From NCBI GenBank assembly GCA_033763835.1, contig JANRJS010000013.1:62001-126000 (forward strand): DNA of 64,000 bases. Reading direction: 5' to 3'. Positions 18,092 through 27,422 of this stretch are shown here, piece by piece. A model generated the notes under the pieces. The model was not told the origin of the DNA. It was given only the letters and a program-made list of their open reading frames with translations, and made no database searches. The DNA is from JAPKYZ01 sp033763835. Lineage in GTDB: Bacteria > Acidobacteriota > Terriglobia > Bryobacterales > Bryobacteraceae. Position numbers and translations under genes: made by a program. Position 1 is the first letter of the stretch. Each line of letters begins with the position of its first letter.

Positions 18092-19253
18092 TCGTGATCC
18101 TCCATCCGAATCCCGCCGCCAACATCGTTGCGACCGCCACCCAGGCGAACGGAATATCGAAGCTCAACGTGCGTTGGGTAACGATTCCAACGGCCCACAT
18201 GGCGAGCGCCCCGGCGAGCGAGCCCGAGCCGCCAAGCAAACCCGCCGCCGTCGAGACATGCTCGCTCGAAACTTCCTGCGCCATCGTCAAGTACATCGCG
18301 ATCCACATTCCGATGCCACAGTCGATTATTACGAGGAGGGGTACGGGCGACGCACTGCGCGTGACGAAGACCGACAGCCCTACCAGCGCCGTCGCAAGAA
18401 GAAACACCGCGCGGCGCGCCGAAGATTTTCGCCAGCCCAATTTCGTTAGCGCGAGCACCAGCGCTCCGCAGCCGAGATATCCGGCGTCGAGCCCCAAATA
18501 CGCGGCGGTGAGGACGCCGCTCAATGCCGCCGTCGCGTAGCCGCGCTGCTGCACCAAGTACGCGGGCAACCAATTCAAGAGGAAGTAGAGGCAAGGGTTG
18601 ACGAGAATCGAAACGCAGAACGCGAGCCAGAAGGCGCGTGTGCGAAGAACGCTCGCATAGCCTCCAGCGGGCGGCGCGGCGGCTTTCGGACTGGGCGGCG
18701 AAAAAAAGGCCCACAACGCGAACCATACCAGCCCTAACGCCCCGACGCCGACGAACGCCCATCGCCAACCGTAGAGCGCGGAGATTCCGAGGATCAGGCC
18801 CGGGGCGATAAGCGCGCCGACGCTGGTGCCGCTGGTGAAAATTCCATTGGCGAGCGGACGCTCCGCCGGCGGCATCGCGGTGGCGATCATGCGCAGGGCG
18901 GCGGGCCAATTCACGGCCTCGACCACGCCGAGCAGTAGCCGGAAAACCATGAGTCCTACGAATCCCGAAGCGGTCCCCGTGAGCGCGCTCACGGCGCTCC
19001 AGGCCAGAACCGCACCCGCGTAAAACCAACGGAGCGAGACGCGATCGAGAATCGGGCCGACGGCGAACTGCGCGAATGTGTAGGTGTAGTAGAAAAGCGA
19101 AAACAACAGGCCTAGTTGCGCGTTGTCGAAACCAAGTTCTTTCTGTAACGACGGCGCGAGGATGGCGAGCGTCTGGCGGTCCAGATAGTTCAGCGTCGTC
19201 GCCAGAAAAAGGAGCGCGGGGAGAATCCAACGCCGCCAAGTGAGCTCGCGCAA
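18069..19253 (-). CDS. MFS transporter, anion:cation symporter-like
   Basis: 394 residues from TTG 19253. About twelve hydrophobic segments; LNYLDRQTLAILAPSL at the end of helix 1 and VVEAVNWPAALRMIATAMPPAERPLANGIF are typical of the ACS (hexuronate/phthalate) branch of the major facilitator superfamily. Probably the inner-membrane importer for the sugar acid broken down by OtnK/OtnC, because the three genes overlap or nearly so. Substrate cannot be read from the sequence. Only 32 bases separate it from the divergent dehydrogenase gene. Confidence 0.88.
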   Translation of the reverse strand: MRELTWRRWILPALLFLATTLNYLDRQTLAILAPSLQKELGFDNAQLGLLFSLFYYTYTFAQFAVGPILDRVSLRWFYAGAVLAWSAVSALTGTASGFVGLMVFRLLLGVVEAVNWPAALRMIATAMPPAERPLANGIFTSGTSVGALIAPGLILGISALYGWRWAFVGVGALGLVWFALWAFFSPPSPKAAAPPAGGYASVLRTRAFWLAFCVSILVNPCLYFLLNWLPAYLVQQRGYATAALSGVLTAAYLGLDAGYLGCGALVLALTKLGWRKSSARRAVFLLATALVGLSVFVTRSASPVPLLVIIDCGIGMWIAMYLTMAQEVSSEHVSTAAGLLGGSGSLAGALAMWAVGIVTQRTLSFDIPFAWVAVATMLAAGFGWRITSEIRERR

Positions 19254-19266
19254 GGTCTAGCGATTG

Positions 19267-19272
19267 TATAAT
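19267..19272 (+). promoter_or_regulatory. -10 element (TATAAT) ahead of the 2-hydroxyacid dehydrogenase
   Basis: Perfect consensus TATAAT, 13 bases before the ATG at 19286. A start site about 7 bases downstream would leave a 5' leader of only some 7 bases, with no Shine-Dalgarno visible. The -35 position falls inside the start of the divergent transporter gene and is a weak match. Confidence 0.5.
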
Positions 19273-19285
19273 CGCGGTTCCTTAC

Positions 19286-20323
19286 ATGTCTTCCACGTTT
19301 CTGGTTGGCGTCACGCCGGATTTCCTCGTCGATGCGAAAGGCCGCTACGAAAAAGAACTCGAACAAAGCTTCGCGGGCGTCGCGGGGCTTTCCTGGGAAG
19401 TCATGCCGGACCAGCCTGGCAAGGTGGCGACCCTCGAAGCGATCGACCGTTACGATGCGATCTTCGCGCTGGGGTTGAAGTTCGCTCGCGAGAGCGTGAC
19501 GGGCGCGAAGCGCTTGGCGTTGATCGCACGCTGGGGCGTGGGTTACGACATGATCGACACGGCGGCAATCACGGAGAACGACATCGCGCTCGCGATCACG
19601 CCAAACGCCGTGCGGCGGCCCGTCGCCGAGGCGATCTTGACGTTCGTTTTCGCGCTGGGCACGAATCTACTAACGCAAGACCGTCTGGTGCGCGCGGGCA
19701 AGTGGCGCGGCGATCTACCGAAACTCGGACAGAATCTTGCGGGACGCACGCTCGGTTCGTTGGGCTGTGGCAACATCGCGCAACAAATGTTTCGTATGGC
19801 GCAATCGCTGGGGTTCGGGCGGTTCGTCGCACACGATCCTTTCGTGGATCGAGAGGCCGCCGCCGCGCTCAACGTCGACTTATTGGACAAGGACACCGTC
19901 TTCCGCGAGAGCGACTACGTTACGGTCAATACGCTATTGAACGAGTCCACACGAGGACTGGTCGGCGAACGCGAACTTCGCTTGATGAAGCCCACGGCCT
20001 ACCTGATCAACACGGCTCGCGGACCGATCGTCGATCAGAAAGCGCTCACGCGCGCGCTGCATGAAGGCTGGATCGCGGGCGCGGGGCTCGATGTATTCGA
20101 GGTGGAACCGCTGCCTCTCGACGATCCAATTCGGGAGGCTCCGAACACGATTCTCTCGCCGCATGGATTGCCGTGGACCAACGAAATCGCACGCGATAAC
20201 GGCCTGGAAGCGTGCGCGAACATCCTGACCGTCGCCCGCGGCGAAGTGCCGGCAAGCGTCGTCAACAAGGACGTTCTCAAGCGGCCGGGCTTCCTTAAGA
20301 AACTGGAGAGTTACAAAAAATGA
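19286..20323 (+). CDS. D-isomer-specific 2-hydroxyacid dehydrogenase
   Basis: 345 residues. NAD(P)-dependent dehydrogenase of the D-2-hydroxyacid family; nucleotide-binding loop LGCGNIAQQ (159-167), catalytic Arg245 (NTARGPIVD), Glu274 (DVFEVEP) and His293 (SPHGLPWTNE) are all in place. Likely oxidises or reduces a sugar-acid intermediate. It is followed by the aldolase through an ATGA overlap and is divergent from the transporter-otnK-otnC operon, which suggests a shared pathway. Substrate unknown. Confidence 0.9.
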   Translation: MSSTFLVGVTPDFLVDAKGRYEKELEQSFAGVAGLSWEVMPDQPGKVATLEAIDRYDAIFALGLKFARESVTGAKRLALIARWGVGYDMIDTAAITENDIALAITPNAVRRPVAEAILTFVFALGTNLLTQDRLVRAGKWRGDLPKLGQNLAGRTLGSLGCGNIAQQMFRMAQSLGFGRFVAHDPFVDREAAAALNVDLLDKDTVFRESDYVTVNTLLNESTRGLVGERELRLMKPTAYLINTARGPIVDQKALTRALHEGWIAGAGLDVFEVEPLPLDDPIREAPNTILSPHGLPWTNEIARDNGLEACANILTVARGEVPASVVNKDVLKRPGFLKKLESYKK

Positions 20324-21102
20324 AGACCAATCGCTACCGGCAGGCGATCGCCGAAGGCCGCATTCCGGTCGGCCACATGGTGTGGGAATTCGGCACACGG
20401 GGCATGGCCAAGCTGCTCGACTCCGTCGACCTCGATTTCGTGATTTACGACATGGAGCATTCTGGCTTCGGCGTGGAGCGCGTGTTCGACCTCATCGCCT
20501 GGTCGAAGGCCGCGAGCTACGCGCCGTTCGTGCGCCTGCCGCAGTTGCAATATCACTTCCTCGCGCGGATCATGGACGCGGGCGCGTTGGGCGCGATGGT
20601 GGGCAACGTCCAAACTCCCGAAGAGGCGCGCGCCATCGTCGACGCGGTGAAGTACGCCCCGATGGGCAAGCGCGGCGTCGGGCTCGGAACGGCGCACACG
20701 GATTACGTAGTGCCCAACCCGTCCGAGTACTTCAAGGCGATCAACGAATCGAGCGTCATCATCTGCCAGATCGAGTCGCCGCTGGGGGTCGCCAACGCGG
20801 ACGCGATCGCGGCTACGCCCGGCGTCGATAATCTCTGGGTTGGGCATTTCGACCTGACCCAATCGATGGGAATTCCCGGCGAGTTCCAGAATCCGAAGTT
20901 TCTCGACGCGCTAAAGACAGTCGTGGCGGCGGCGAACAAGCACGGGAAGAAGCTCGGCATTCAACCGGGCAACATGGAACAGGCGCAGCAGTGGATGTCG
21001 CTCGGGTTCAATGTGATCTCCTGGGGCGCCGATAGCGCCATCTATCGCGGCGCGATGGCGACGGCGATTACGAATCTGAAGCAGCACTTGGCGCAAAGGT
21101 AG
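20320..21102 (+). CDS. HpcH/HpaI-family aldolase
   Basis: 260 residues; the ATG at 20320 overlaps the dehydrogenase stop. Class II pyruvate aldolase family: VIYDMEHSGFG, GALGAMVGNVQTPEEAR, ICQIESPLGVANAD (metal-ligand Glu) and VGHFDLTQSMG are visible. Members split 2-keto-3-deoxy sugar acids or 4-hydroxy-2-oxo acids into pyruvate and an aldehyde (for example RhmA, HpaI). Coupled to the dehydrogenase, it probably finishes a keto-deoxy acid route beside the otn genes. Converges on the TamB-TamA gene with 36 bases between. Confidence 0.88.
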   Translation: MKTNRYRQAIAEGRIPVGHMVWEFGTRGMAKLLDSVDLDFVIYDMEHSGFGVERVFDLIAWSKAASYAPFVRLPQLQYHFLARIMDAGALGAMVGNVQTPEEARAIVDAVKYAPMGKRGVGLGTAHTDYVVPNPSEYFKAINESSVIICQIESPLGVANADAIAATPGVDNLWVGHFDLTQSMGIPGEFQNPKFLDALKTVVAAANKHGKKLGIQPGNMEQAQQWMSLGFNVISWGADSAIYRGAMATAITNLKQHLAQR

Positions 21103-21138
21103 CGTGAGCGCGTGCGGTCCGTTGAGCGCGTTTACCAA

Positions 21139-24100
21139 CTAGAACGCCTGCCCGATCGAGAAGAAGAACGCACCCGCGGACTCTCCCGGACGCCTTCCGA
21201 TCTTCCAGCCGTAGTCCAGCCTGAGGAGCACGAATGGATTCCGGATGCGTAAACCGAGGCCCGCGCCTTGCCGCAGATCGCCGAACGAGAGTTGCGACGG
21301 CGTGGCAAACACGTTGCCCGCGTCGTGGAAGGCGACGCCGTCGAGCCACTTGTAAACCGGGAAGCGCAGTTCGTTATTCAGAATCAAGGTAGCCCGGCCT
21401 CCGAGCGAGCCGTCGCGGGAGCCCGCCCCCTCGCCGCGCGGGCCCAGCGAGTTGCGCTCGTAACCGCGCACCGTGGTTCCGCCGCCCGCGTAAAACAACT
21501 CGGAGGGGAGAATCGTCGATCCATTTAATCCATCCTGCACCCCGGCGCGGAACCCCGTCGCGAATACCCAACGCGGGCGCTTTTCCCGCGCAAACGGCAT
21601 GACGGCCGGCTGACGCAGCGGGAAATACTTAAACGCCTGGCCGTAGTACCGGTAATATCCGATCGAACCGCCCAGCCACTGCGGGCCGTATTCGAACGCT
21701 TGCGAGACGAAGCTGCCGCGCGTCGCGTCCAGTACTTCGTCCCGTGTGTCGCGAGAGCCCGAGAACACCGCCGCGGACCAGCTCGATTCGATGAGGAACG
21801 GAAAGAAGAGAAACTCTCCGGAGATCGTGCCCCGGTTGTGGGTATAGCCGCCGCTGAAGCGCCACCGGCGGCTTAGCGCCGCTGTCAGTTGCAGACTCGC
21901 CTCCATGCCTTTGAAATCGTAGAAGTCGAATTTCTCGCGCTCCACGGTGAACGCCGAAGTGGTGGTGACGCGGCGAGTGCCGAGAAACGGCTGGCTGTAG
22001 TAGAGCCGGTATTCTTGCCGGATCCGGTCCACCAGAGTGCGGAAGCCTAGCGTCCGCGCTTCCCCCAGCCGGTTTTGCGTCGCGATGTCGGAGATGAAGC
22101 CCGTACCGCGTTCGGAATCGTAACTGACTCCGGCATCGATGCGGTACGGCTTCACTTCGCGCAGATGGACGGTCACTTCCACCGGCTGAACTTTCTCCGC
22201 CGGCGAAGCGCTCGCCGGCGCGGGGGCCACCGGCGCGGAATCGATGTCGAGCATTGTGTACGCCCCGGAATCGAGCAGGTTCTTGCGCGACTGGTTCACG
22301 GCCTCGTTGCTCAGCGCGGCGCCTTGATACAGCGTCATCCGGCGTTTGACGAACGCTTCGCTGGTGGCGCTCAACCCTTCGATACGAATCCCGGCGACGC
22401 GGCTTTCGGGACCCTCGTCGATGCGCAACGCCAGATCGACGCGCGCCTTGTTCGTGTCCAACTTCTCTTGGGCGATCACCTCGGCGCGGCGGAATCCGCG
22501 GCGGAAGTAGGCGAGCTGCACGCGCCGCTCGATCTCCAAACGATCCTCGGGATAATAAGGATCGCCGGGATCGAGATAGACCGAGCGCAGCAGTTCGGCG
22601 GCGGGCACTTGGGTGTTGCCCTCGAATCGCGTTTGGCCGTAGAGAAACTCGGGTCCGACATCCGTCGGGATCACGGCGCGGAAAACGCCGCCGCCCGGAG
22701 TTTCGATCCGCGGCTCGCCGATCTTCCCTGCGAGATAGGCATAGTCGCGCAGGTAGGTTTCGAGTGTTTCGCGAAATCTTTTGGGGTCGGTCTTGACGAT
22801 GCGGTCGAGGCGCAGACGGCGCGCCTCGTCTTCGAGATCCTCTTGGTCGGTGGGGCTCGCGCCCTCGAACACCAATTCGACGCGGTCGTATTTCGTGCCC
22901 GCGTCGATCTCCACCAGCACGCGCTCCCCGTCCGGCAGTGGCCGCACCGACGTAGGGGCCTTGGCGTCGAAGTACATTTCGCTCACCAGCCAATCGCGCA
23001 CCAACAGCGACACGGCGCGTGAGCGTTGAGCGTCTACGATACCTTGCTGCCAGGCGCGCTCCACCCTTTTGCGGATCGATCGCGGCACATCGCGGCCTTC
23101 ATAGACGAACTCCACCTTCGGACCGGCGTCGATGGTAAATTCCACGGCCGTTTCGGCGCCCCCGCGCGTGCGGTCCTCGCTGACGCGCGCTTCGAGATAG
23201 CCCCTCGACGCGTAGAACTTCCCCAGCCGGTCGATGGCTTTGCGCGAACGGATGAAATCGTACTTCGCGCCTTTCTTGACGCCCAGACGGCGCAGGATTT
23301 CGGGCTCGGGAAATGCGAGGTCGCCCTTCACTTGTACCGAAGAGACGCGCACCGACTCGCGCTTGCGGTAAGGCATATCGCCGGTATTCGGGCCGCCGCC
23401 GAAGCGAAACTTCTGACGCATCTCCCCGCGGGTGGACGTGTCGGCTTGTTGAAAAAAGCGCGCCAGAAAACGCCGCCGCCAGTTGTACTCGCCGATCCAG
23501 ATCTGGTCGTTCGAATCGGCGAGGTTGGTCGAGTAGGTCACTTTGAGTTCGGGCGTAATGTTCTGGCCCAGAGTCAATCGCGCGGTGGGGTCGGCGTCGG
23601 CGGCGATCAATCCGGGCTCGATACGGAATTCGCTCAAACCGATCGCGTTGCGCAAGCGTGTGGTGATCCCGCCCGAGACGCTCGACCCGAAAAGCGACAG
23701 CGCCTGCCGCTGCACCAGGGTGGAATCGTTGCCGCGCGTTTCCGGAGAGCCGGTAAACAACAGCGTAAGCACTTGATCCTGGCTTAAGCCCGGTGCGGTG
23801 AGATTGGTTTCCGGCCGGTCTATATCGCCCGTAAGCGACAGCGTCACGTCGTAGGCGCCGACGGTAGTTTGGGCGTTCACGTTGAAGTTAGGGCGAACCG
23901 AAGTTTCGTCCGTGAAGTCGATCGTCGCGCGCGTGATGGAGAACGTGCGCTCGCTGAAGTAGAGTTGGCCGCCTTCTTCGAGTTCGAAACGGCCCAGTAT
24001 CCCCGGTCTCGCGGGCGTTCCCCGCAGCCGCAGATTCGCGTCGGCGTTCACGCGGACCAGATTGTTATCGAGCACGACCGGCTGCCGCGTCACGACATTG

Positions 24101-27100
24101 AGATCGAAGCGGATTCGGTCGAGCAACGAGGGCGCGGCTCCGTCGCGGGGCGCGGGGGCCCCTCCGGCGCGGGACACGGCCAGTGCGGCTAGATTGATCC
24201 CTTCCCGATATACGCCGTCGAGTACGGTCACCGTTCCGCCAAGCACGATCGAACGCCCGTCGCTCTTCGCCGTCACATCGAGATTCGACGCCGTTTGCAG
24301 CCCCCGCGGATACTCGAGAAAGACGCTGTCGCCCTTTAGCTTAAGGTCCACCTTCCGCACGTCGCCCGCGACCTCGAACGAACCGCCGCCAGTGACGCGC
24401 CCTCCGTTCACCTGCGCCTCCAGGCGCTCAATTCGGACGACGCCTCCGTCGAAGGCGGCGCGCGCTTCGACCCGGTCGGCGTCGAGCGGCGGATCGAGCG
24501 ATACGATCCGGCCGCCGCGTAACTCCGCCGCGCCCTGCAATCGAGGGGCTTCGAGCGTGCCGGTTACATCAATATGCGCTTCTACCGGCCCGGCCAGTTC
24601 CACCGCATCGACGAAGTTCGACAAAATTTGCGCGTCGGCCGTCCCATCCACTCGCAGCGCCAGCGTCCGGTCGCCGGTCAGGGTGGCGCGCCCTTTGGCC
24701 CGAATTTCGGTGAGGCCTCCCTTTACATCGAGGGAATCGACGGCTAACACGCCACCGCGCAGCGATAGGCGCGCCGGTTCCGATTGCTCAATCCGTCCCA
24801 ACTGCAATTGCGAGAAGGTCGCGGTGGCGGCGATCGCGCTCAACTCGAATTGCGAAGCGGTGGCCTCGATGCGTCCGCCGATCCTAGCCGGAATGCGCGG
24901 CTCGGGCAAGAGAAACGGCAGCGGATCGACGCTCTCGAACTCGACGGCGGCGTTCGACGTTCCGCCATTCAGAGCGATCTCGCCGGTTAAGCGAATGACG
25001 CCCTGGTCCGCTTTCGCCTCGACGCGCTCGATCTGGAGCTTGTCGCGATCGACGTTGGCGGCGAGACTCACGCCGGTCAACGGACGCTGCATGCCTTTGA
25101 CTTGGATTAGCGGCGCCTGGCCTTCGATGCGCGCGCGGGGTTCGGGTTCCAGAAGCGTGCCGCCTACCGTTCCCACGTTGCGCGACGATCCCTCGACTCT
25201 CAACTCCAATTCGGAGGGCAAGTAACGCTTGGCGGCGGCTAGCGGCACTTCGCCCTCGACGGTCAAATTCGATCGAGCCCGTGCTGTTTCGAGCGGTAGC
25301 GAGCCCGTCACCCGCAATCGCCCTTCGCCCACCGCCAGTTCCGCCTTCGCCACGCGCAACTCCCGATTCTCGAATCGCGCTTCGATCGGCTCGGCGGCGG
25401 TGACGGTTTCTTGCGCGATCCGCAGATTGAGCCGCGGGACCGTAGCCACGGCGGAAGCGGCTCCCGGATCTTCGATAGGAATGACGGCGCTAGCCCTTAC
25501 CGCGGCGTCGCCGCTCAGTCCGAATTCGGCTAACGAGAGCGAATCGGATTCGGCGGTGATTCTCGCTTTGCGGTCCGCCACCGTACCCGCTGCGACGATT
25601 CGCCCCGCCGTCGTGTCGATGCGCAGAGCGGCGCGCGCTTTCGGGTCGTCGATCGATCCCTCGCCCGACGCGCTAAGTTCGATGGGCCCGGCGATCTTGC
25701 GGCCCGTTGTTCCCAGCGTCAAGGACTCGAGTGCAAGATCGCGGCTCTCTATTTCGAAACGATAGCCGCGAGTTCGCGTGTCGAAAAATCCGCCGCCGCG
25801 TACTTCGCCGGTGCCCGATGCCTGCGGCTTTTCGAGCGACAGCGATTCGAGCGTGACGCGCCCGGCGGTATAGTCGCCTTTCGCCGTGGCCGTGCCCCAC
25901 CGCTCTCCGTAGGCGAGCAGATCGGAGACGGCGGCCGAGAACTCCACCTGCGGATCGTCGGCCGGCCCTTGCGCCATCGCGTTAAGCGAAACGATACCGG
26001 CTGCGGGGACCGCCGATCCGATCGCGTCGAGCGCTTTCGCGATGTCCGCCTCCTCGACATTCGCCGACAGCGCGAGGACCGGCTGTTTGCCCGCGAGATC
26101 GATCCTGCCCGCGATCGATGCGGTTTGCCCCGCCCAATCGGCGTGCGCTTCGAGGATTTCGATTTTCCGATTGCGATACTCGGCGTTCGCGAACGCCGCC
26201 GCGCCTTCCACCGGTCCGTAGCTTAACGAGGGGGCCCGCGCGGTAAGCGATGCGATGGGCGCGGCGGCCGTTCCCGCAAGGCTCGCGGTCCATTCGGCGA
26301 TGCCATTAAGTTCGGGAATCGGATAGCGCCCGCGTAACTCGCCGCCCAGCTTTTGCGATTCGATACCGAGCGTGGCAACGCCTTCGACGGATGTGCCATA
26401 CGCGGCAAGCCCGCGCGGCGCCAAGCGAATCGTTTGGTTCGCCAGCGTAAACGAAACACCGCCGCGAATCTCGGGCATCGTGACCCGCGCGTCGCCCGAC
26501 CCTCGCGCCTCCCGCCAGCGCATCGCGGGCCAGCGCAACGCAAACTTCGCCGTGCCTTCGCGCCGCCGTACCGTCCCGATCGCCTCGCTTTCGCCTTGCT
26601 CGATCGCCAACTTGGCGTCGCCGGATAAGGCGCCTAGCGCGCTATCGATTTCCAGTCCGCCGAACGCCAGCCGCATGCCGGATCCATCGAAATCGAGACG
26701 CGAGTTGGCGCGGATCGTGCCGGCTTCGCGAATCCCGGCGACGGTGGCGGCCAGTGCGCCCGAGGCGGTGAACCCTTCGAGCGGTTCGTTCACATTGGTT
26801 ACAAGGCCCGACAGCCCGATGCGTTCGAGGGTGGCTATAGCGCCTCCGGCTTCGGCGCGCGCCCCGGCCGGTGTATCGATCGCCCAGCGCCCGCCGTCGA
26901 GCGTCACGGTCGAGGCGGGCAGAGCCAACGCCACCGTGCCGTCGTTGTAGCGCAATGTTACGCCGCGCAGGTTCGCCTTGCGGGGCAGTCCCGCCAAAGG
27001 CTTGCCGCCGCCCTTCGATTTCGGAAGATTCCATTCGCCCGCGGCATCCTTGACGAAGGTCAACGCGACGTCTTGCGCATCCACCGATTCGATGAGGTCG

Positions 27101-27396
27101 AGACCGGCGGCCAAGCCCGCGTAGCGCCAGCGAAGTTCCGCTTTGGCGATCGTGGCGAACGGTTGGGCACTGCCCGCCGCCGCGATCCGAATGTCGCGAA
27201 GCTCGACGGACCGGTCGATTAAGTGGTAGTCGATGGATCCGATGGTGAGATCGAGTCCAGCGCTTGCGGCTTGGTCGAGAGCTCGCTTCAGAACTGCGCG
27301 CTGAACGGGAGGAGCGTGCAACGCGACGAGGACCGCGATGGCCGCCGCTACCGCGGCGAGAGCCAGGAAGCCGAGGCTACGGACGTAGCGCCGCAT
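21139..27396 (-). CDS. TamB-TamA fusion: AsmA/TamB-like protein joined to an Omp85 barrel
   Basis: A single open frame of 2085 residues. Residues 1-30 are a membrane anchor (RSLGFLALAAVAAAIAVLVAL) like the TamB inner-membrane helix; to about 1340 the protein is repetitive beta-rich AsmA/TamB sequence ending in the DUF490 C-terminal hallmark (GRFELEEGGQLYFSERTF, TAPGLSQDQVLTLLFTG). From about 1350 come POTRA-type repeats (VSSVQVKGDLAF, GRDVPRSIRKRVERAW, QTRFEGNTQVPAAELLRSV, IRIEGLSATSEAFVKRRM), then a surface-antigen (Omp85/BamA) barrel with the lid motif VRGY at 1976-1979 and a C-terminal Phe. TamB and TamA normally are separate proteins that together span the envelope and move phospholipid or help insert barrels. 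A covalent fusion in the order TamB C-terminus to TamA POTRA matches the physical contact known in E. coli. Confidence 0.92.
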   Translation of the reverse strand: MRRYVRSLGFLALAAVAAAIAVLVALHAPPVQRAVLKRALDQAASAGLDLTIGSIDYHLIDRSVELRDIRIAAAGSAQPFATIAKAELRWRYAGLAAGLDLIESVDAQDVALTFVKDAAGEWNLPKSKGGGKPLAGLPRKANLRGVTLRYNDGTVALALPASTVTLDGGRWAIDTPAGARAEAGGAIATLERIGLSGLVTNVNEPLEGFTASGALAATVAGIREAGTIRANSRLDFDGSGMRLAFGGLEIDSALGALSGDAKLAIEQGESEAIGTVRRREGTAKFALRWPAMRWREARGSGDARVTMPEIRGGVSFTLANQTIRLAPRGLAAYGTSVEGVATLGIESQKLGGELRGRYPIPELNGIAEWTASLAGTAAAPIASLTARAPSLSYGPVEGAAAFANAEYRNRKIEILEAHADWAGQTASIAGRIDLAGKQPVLALSANVEEADIAKALDAIGSAVPAAGIVSLNAMAQGPADDPQVEFSAAVSDLLAYGERWGTATAKGDYTAGRVTLESLSLEKPQASGTGEVRGGGFFDTRTRGYRFEIESRDLALESLTLGTTGRKIAGPIELSASGEGSIDDPKARAALRIDTTAGRIVAAGTVADRKARITAESDSLSLAEFGLSGDAAVRASAVIPIEDPGAASAVATVPRLNLRIAQETVTAAEPIEARFENRELRVAKAELAVGEGRLRVTGSLPLETARARSNLTVEGEVPLAAAKRYLPSELELRVEGSSRNVGTVGGTLLEPEPRARIEGQAPLIQVKGMQRPLTGVSLAANVDRDKLQIERVEAKADQGVIRLTGEIALNGGTSNAAVEFESVDPLPFLLPEPRIPARIGGRIEATASQFELSAIAATATFSQLQLGRIEQSEPARLSLRGGVLAVDSLDVKGGLTEIRAKGRATLTGDRTLALRVDGTADAQILSNFVDAVELAGPVEAHIDVTGTLEAPRLQGAAELRGGRIVSLDPPLDADRVEARAAFDGGVVRIERLEAQVNGGRVTGGGSFEVAGDVRKVDLKLKGDSVFLEYPRGLQTASNLDVTAKSDGRSIVLGGTVTVLDGVYREGINLAALAVSRAGGAPAPRDGAAPSLLDRIRFDLNVVTRQPVVLDNNLVRVNADANLRLRGTPARPGILGRFELEEGGQLYFSERTFSITRATIDFTDETSVRPNFNVNAQTTVGAYDVTLSLTGDIDRPETNLTAPGLSQDQVLTLLFTGSPETRGNDSTLVQRQALSLFGSSVSGGITTRLRNAIGLSEFRIEPGLIAADADPTARLTLGQNITPELKVTYSTNLADSNDQIWIGEYNWRRRFLARFFQQADTSTRGEMRQKFRFGGGPNTGDMPYRKRESVRVSSVQVKGDLAFPEPEILRRLGVKKGAKYDFIRSRKAIDRLGKFYASRGYLEARVSEDRTRGGAETAVEFTIDAGPKVEFVYEGRDVPRSIRKRVERAWQQGIVDAQRSRAVSLLVRDWLVSEMYFDAKAPTSVRPLPDGERVLVEIDAGTKYDRVELVFEGASPTDQEDLEDEARRLRLDRIVKTDPKRFRETLETYLRDYAYLAGKIGEPRIETPGGGVFRAVIPTDVGPEFLYGQTRFEGNTQVPAAELLRSVYLDPGDPYYPEDRLEIERRVQLAYFRRGFRRAEVIAQEKLDTNKARVDLALRIDEGPESRVAGIRIEGLSATSEAFVKRRMTLYQGAALSNEAVNQSRKNLLDSGAYTMLDIDSAPVAPAPASASPAEKVQPVEVTVHLREVKPYRIDAGVSYDSERGTGFISDIATQNRLGEARTLGFRTLVDRIRQEYRLYYSQPFLGTRRVTTTSAFTVEREKFDFYDFKGMEASLQLTAALSRRWRFSGGYTHNRGTISGEFLFFPFLIESSWSAAVFSGSRDTRDEVLDATRGSFVSQAFEYGPQWLGGSIGYYRYYGQAFKYFPLRQPAVMPFAREKRPRWVFATGFRAGVQDGLNGSTILPSELFYAGGGTTVRGYERNSLGPRGEGAGSRDGSLGGRATLILNNELRFPVYKWLDGVAFHDAGNVFATPSQLSFGDLRQGAGLGLRIRNPFVLLRLDYGWKIGRRPGESAGAFFFSIGQAF

Positions 27397-27410
27397 TCAT
27401 ACCGTTAGTG

Positions 27411-27416
27411 TACAAT
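27411..27416 (+). promoter_or_regulatory. -10 element placing the start site on the BON gene ATG
   Basis: TACAAT, six bases before the ATG at 27423. Transcription starting at the usual 7 bases downstream of the -10 would begin at the A of the ATG, so a leaderless mRNA is likely; no ribosome-binding site is present. The divergent TamB-TamA start is only 26 bases away. Confidence 0.5.
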
Positions 27417-27422
27417 CCGCGC

